From: Solea solea
Lineage: Eukaryota > Chordata > Actinopteri > Pleuronectiformes > Soleidae
DNA: 64,000 bases
Reading direction: 5' to 3'
NCBI RefSeq assembly: GCF_958295425.1
Contig: NC_081150.1
Coordinates: 12,709,001-12,773,000 of the forward strand
The notes under the pieces were generated by a model. The model was given only the letters and a program-made list of their open reading frames with translations. It was not told the DNA's origin and did not search any database. How positions within the stretch are numbered: the stretch's first letter is position 1; each line of letters opens with the position of its first letter. The translations under genes were made by a program, and so were the position numbers. Positions 60,101-64,000 of this stretch are shown here, in pieces.

Positions 60101-60725
60101 ACATGTTTTGTCAATTTCAGCTGTTTTGATCTGACTTAAATGTTTACATGATATTGTCTGATTGAGGGTTGGAACATGTGGGGGAATTAACAACTGGCAA
60201 CTGGATTACACACCTTTAGGTTTGGGGATCTCTGCATTCAGACGGTACTTGATTACGGCTGTTATCACCTTTTTGAGAACCCTCTATATGGAATTCGCAC
60301 ATTCCTCTGGGACAATGCCGAAGTGTGACAGATCTGATTATGCTGGTATGTACCTGTGGATTTATCTGCATTCCTACAGTTCCTCCACCCCCCCAGACAA
60401 AAGCTGAATTAAATGTGTCTGGATTGCTGAAATGGGGGGTGGTTATTTACATTCAGAGGGGCAGGCACTAACTGGTTTGTGTGAAGGTCCATGGTGTGAA
60501 TTCTTGCCTCAAACAGAGACTTGTGTGAGGGGTTTCCTCAACTGTGCTTACAAGTTTCATCAGTTCAGATTTCGACAAAAATATCAGCCATTTCCAATTA
60601 AAAATAAATGATGAGTGTTTTGTCCGAGTAAAGTCCAGAAATTCCCTCTTGCTTGCCAGCTTCAACTTCCCTCTACAGGACAGGGCACTGAAGGAAGGAG
60701 ACATTAATTTAATTAGAAAAAAAAA

Positions 60726-61984
60726 TTAAAGGCCCAGCATGTAACATTTAGGGTTTATCAGCAGAAATTAAATATGCTATACACAGGTAATACATTTTAA
60801 TAGCACTTGCCACAAGTATGTTTGCATATGTGTATAATTCCCTTAAAATAAAGTTGTTTTTCATAGCATTAGAATAAACATGTTGTGTTTTCTTTAGTCA
60901 AGGGTGCCACCATGCTTTTACAGCAGCCTGAACAAACAAACAAACTAGCTAGAGCAGACTCTTTGCATTTGGAAGCAAAAGCCTGCTACGTGAACTAAGA
61001 AAAATGGCATCCTTTCTGGCACACCAAGGCCACCATAGTTCCCTAATGCTCAGTATGTTAGTATGAGGCAAAAAAGTGGTTAGCTTGTTGAGCGCTATTC
61101 CCGCGAGTCTACTTAGCATTTATGAGCAGTAAACGCTGTCTCCTTGTCAGTTCAACTAATATACCAGCCTGGACTTTACTCGCTGTTGTTCACTGTTACT
61201 CGCTCTGTGTACCCATTTCTTCTATTATTTCTGGGTTGAAACTGTAGAACATGTGTAGGGTGCCCAGGATATCTTGGGTCCAGTTAAAGGCCCATTTACC
61301 CTGCCTTTCGTCCGTATTTTGTCCGTCATTGTTTGCTTACGATGACGGCTGAAAAGGAGCAATACCACCAGAAATTGTGGAGGCAGTATAGAGTTAATCT
61401 TCCAGTCAGTCAAAAAAACGATGAAGAAGCAACCTACCATTGCAGTGAAACAACTGTAAAACATAGTGAACACAGAGCGACTTCACTCACAGGCGCACTG
61501 TGGTTTTATCTGGCGAAGCAAGTTGTCAAAAGTCGCACATACGGAGATATTGAAAGTGCCGCTTGTCACTTCAATGAGTAGTATTCCCCATTAATGGGAT
61601 GGCTAAAATTTAGCAGTCTTACATTCCACTGCCACAAATTCCGCTTGTTTATTTATTTCAGATCAAGCGTAATAAAAATAACCCCTTTTAATGGTCTCGG
61701 TATTCTACTTGGTACTCGGTATTCTCCTCTAGAAGAAGTATTGTGTAAACTTCCATATCAACGCATGGAGAAATGTAGGGTAGTGACGGAAATAACTTTT
61801 GGGACAGATTGACGTAAATCGGACAAAAATTTAGTATAGTAACTTTAGTCCAACTTTAAGAACTTTGATTTTGTTTACATGTAATTTCAAAGTACGTGTT
61901 TAGTCGAACTACCACAGTAATTTGTGTTCTTTTTTGGAACACAATGTAAAAGTCCTGTCTAATTCTTACACACTGGACCTTTAA
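60726..61984 (+). mobile_element. 1.26-kb TTAA-flanked element of the AGGTCCAGTGTGTAA family, upstream of the akap12 beta exon
   Basis: TTAA lies at 60726-60729 and 61981-61984. The left end TTAAAGGCCCAGCATGTAA matches the right-end reverse complement TTAAAGGTCCAGTGTGTAA at 16 of 19 positions. It is the longest of the copies here. Its 3' portion contains GTTTACATG/TAGTCGAACTA words from another repeat, so it is probably composite. The frame at 61333-61581 shows no domain that I can name. Confidence 0.75.
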
Positions 61985-62119
61985 GGCCAGAAAGGAGAGA
62001 GTGGGGCATCCCCTCCCACCCCCCTCCCTGAAACAAAGGATGTGTGTAACTTTATGTTGGGTGGCTCGTGAATGGGGTTATATGGAGTATGAACATGTAC
62101 AATAGTAGGAGACAAATTC

Positions 62120-62606
62120 TTCAGTGAAAGATCACATGATGGGCTCCAGTCATCCCGGGTGGAGAGAGCGTGAGTGGATGAGGAAGGAGGAGGAGGAGGA
62201 AGACTGTGGGGTTGGGGGTGGGGGGTCATTCGGAACAGCTGAAGAAAGGAGAGGGAGGTGGGAGGAAGAGGGAGGCAGGGGTGGTCCTAACATGACATGT
62301 GTGTCAGTCTGTTGAAATGTGTGTGTAGTCCTCCTTTTTGGTCACTCTGACTGAGAAACACTAGAGGAGAGAACAAGAGAAAGAAAAGACAGAGAGAAGG
62401 ACAGGCTCTGCTCTCAGTGTGAAGACGGTGCCAACTCCAAGAAGCATAGATTTAATGAGTGTGCGGACAAGTGAAGCGAAGGGAAACAATTCAGTACAAA
62501 GACTGCATCAGATGCACTTTTAAAAGAAAATAGTATATTTTTTTTATCATTTGATTTTTTATCATTATATTTTTTGGAGAATCCTGATATTTTTGGAGGT
62601 TTACCA
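62120..62606 (+). promoter_or_regulatory. akap12: Probable promoter and leader of the akap12 beta transcript
   Basis: Inferred from the beta first exon at 62607. The region holds a purine-rich GGA/GAGGAA tract (about 62160-62280), an AGAGAACAAGAGAAAGAAAA leader-like stretch near 62365, and a T/A-rich segment just before the ATG. No TATA box or intact CArG box is found. The start of transcription is unknown. Confidence 0.5.
62455..62523 (+). other. Candidate upstream ORF in the akap12 beta leader
   Basis: ATG at 62455 opens a 22-codon frame ending TAA at 62521-62523, 83 bp before the beta ATG. It matters only if the beta transcript starts upstream of 62455, which the sequence cannot show. Confidence 0.3.
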
Positions 62607-62631
62607 ATGCTTGGAACAATAACATTAACAG
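62607..62631 (+). CDS. akap12: akap12 beta-isoform alternative first coding exon (MLGTIT)
   Basis: Twenty-five coding bases: ATG at 62607-62609 encodes MLGTITLT, then one base of a split codon and the donor G|gtatgt. The human AKAP12 beta isoform begins MLGTITIT and joins the shared exon through a codon split after its first base. The second alpha exon (50401-50476) also ends in phase 1, so both can use the same acceptor downstream. The ATG context is weak (C at -3). This isoform lacks the myristoylation start. The exon is far too short for ORF or gene finders. Confidence 0.88.
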
Positions 62632-64000
62632 GTATGTGATCCCATTTTGCTTACAGTAAATGCAGTTGTGTACATGTTTTTTGTGGCTTTTTATAATTTA
62701 TTTAGAATAAATTGAAGAAGCAAAGCAAGTGGTTTCTCCTTTGAGTGCAGCCAAAGGCATTGTTGTCCTGAGGGTGTGGTTAGTTTGCGATGTTGTGTGT
62801 GGATGTCTCGGCATGAGTGAGTGATTTCTAAAATAGTTTTTGCTTTGGCCACCACAGCTTCATTAAGTAAAAAGTAAAACCAAATTAATTGTGATAGTTT
62901 TTCCATTTATCATAATAAATTTTTCACTTTTAATAGAGACCAATCTGTCACTAATGTTTTTGAGCTCTAATTTGGAAGTGTTCATTCATCATACTTTATT
63001 ACTCGTGTTTTTATAGGATGTGTAAAAGAACAAGCCCCTATATGTTTATGAAGTATCCTGTATTGCAGCAGCTCTAAAATAGTGTTATGTATTGTACAAA
63101 AACATTTACAGTGCTGAAACCGCTGTCTCTGCCCACGACCAACCACTAAACTTTTTGGTGGGAAAAGAATTTCACACAGTGACAGCCACTCGATTGAAAC
63201 ATATGAGGATGTATTTTCAGAAAAACTTTGGAAAGCTCATTTTGCCGATGGGATCCAGCTCCCAGCATCCCGTCATGTGAAGTATTTCATTAGATTAGAG
63301 AAGGATCCTAATTCCCAGTGGGGTTTTTCAGTTTAGCCACAGAGGGTATGGAGGGGAGAGAGGGGCGTATGGAATTAATTACATGCCAGGACCAATTCTT
63401 CTTAAGGCCTTATAACTGGGAGTGATGGTTGAAATGGAGCAGTGCTTATACACTGACACACGTTTGGGTTTCAGCACCTGACTGGAATGTCAACACTTTT
63501 TTTTATTTATTGATAAACATTTGTGTTTTGCTGTGAGCATAGAGCCACGCCAGTCTTGATGTTAATAAGATAGAGATGTGTCCAACGGTGGGTGTTAATA
63601 GAGCCATGGCTGTTGATGTGTAGTGTCCCCCGGAGCCACAGAGACGAGTCGGCCACACCTTTGATACAGAGACGGGGCAGTGGAATGGGGTCTTGTTGGG
63701 GGAGGGTATTAGGAGGGCGGGGGGGGGGGTTTCTCCCTGCCCTCCTTTTTTTAACTGACATCTTTTGTTTTAAGGGATTTCTGCTCCACAAGACAATGAT
63801 TATAACATGGATTTGCATATAGACGGCAACGTTTGTAAACTTCATGCAGAGAGAATGGCTGCCATTCAGCACACACACACCCACACACACACTGGTGGTG
63901 AACCAGCCACAACAGAAACATTATCTGATCTCACTGGAGTACATTTACAACAATTGTTATTTTGGCTGATGGTGATGATATTTAATACGTGAGCATCATC
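62632..64000 (+). other. akap12 intron after the beta first exon
   Basis: No acceptor followed by recognisable AKAP12 sequence is found up to the end of the window, so the large shared exon starts later. A G tract lies at about 63718-63729 and an AC run near 63871-63891. Confidence 0.6.

Larger units (their letters stand above)
50477..62300 (+). other. akap12 intron between the second alpha exon and the beta first exon
   Basis: About 11.8 kb without recognisable coding sequence. It contains GT/AC runs near 50505-50766, a fold-back MITE (51293-51504), a LINE-type 3' end on the minus strand (52619-52700), TTAA-type MITEs (54146-54376 and 60726-61984), a GTTTACATG-type repeat (56537-57105) and many short SSRs. 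Confidence 0.6.

Noticed and set aside
62333..62341. CArG box (serum response element) near the akap12 beta exon
   Set aside because: CCTTTTTGG has only five A/T bases between CC and GG where six are required. I also found no full CC(A/T)6GG in the alpha leader.

Overview
This is a teleost-type vertebrate nuclear genomic window. The evidence is short exons with GT-AG introns, dinucleotide microsatellites every few kilobases, several SINE, LINE and MITE families that I recognise as typical of ray-finned fish, and two genes that are neighbours in vertebrates. There is no bacterial gene, operon, rRNA gene, CRISPR array or intact transposase gene.

Region 1 (181-24096, + strand) is the 3' two thirds of mthfd1l, the mitochondrial monofunctional 10-formyl-tetrahydrofolate synthetase. 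Sixteen consecutive coding exons keep one reading frame from the ATP-binding TPLGEGKST loop to the stop codon at 23009-23011. They are followed by a ~1.1 kb 3'UTR with a poly(A) signal at 24073. The N-terminal targeting peptide and the degenerate dehydrogenase/cyclohydrolase domain lie before the window. The largest introns are 3.4, 3.6 and 5.2 kb.

Region 2 (24097-29720) is a short intergenic interval. It holds a 770-bp TTAA-flanked DNA transposon remnant with a decayed THAP-type zinc-finger ORF, which best fits the Kolobok superfamily. It ends in the G-rich, GC-box-containing promoter/leader of the next gene.

Region 3 (29724 to beyond the window, + strand) is the 5' part of akap12 (gravin/SSeCKS), a protein kinase A and C scaffold. 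It shows the myristoylation-competent alpha first exon (29724-29852), a 20.5-kb intron, the second alpha exon with the LQKNGQ motif (50401-50476), and at 62607-62631 the tiny alternative beta first exon starting MLGTIT. The second alpha exon and the beta exon both end in phase 1, so both should splice to the same large downstream exon, which lies past base 64000.

The gene order mthfd1l then akap12 on one strand matches human 6q25.1, which fixes the paralogue as mthfd1l rather than mthfd1. The non-coding sequence is rich in TTAA-AGG-type MITEs, with at least five copies or parts in three families. It also holds a fold-back MITE, SINE and LINE 3' ends, a perfect 22-bp hairpin, and a perfect 56-bp direct repeat shared by two mthfd1l introns.
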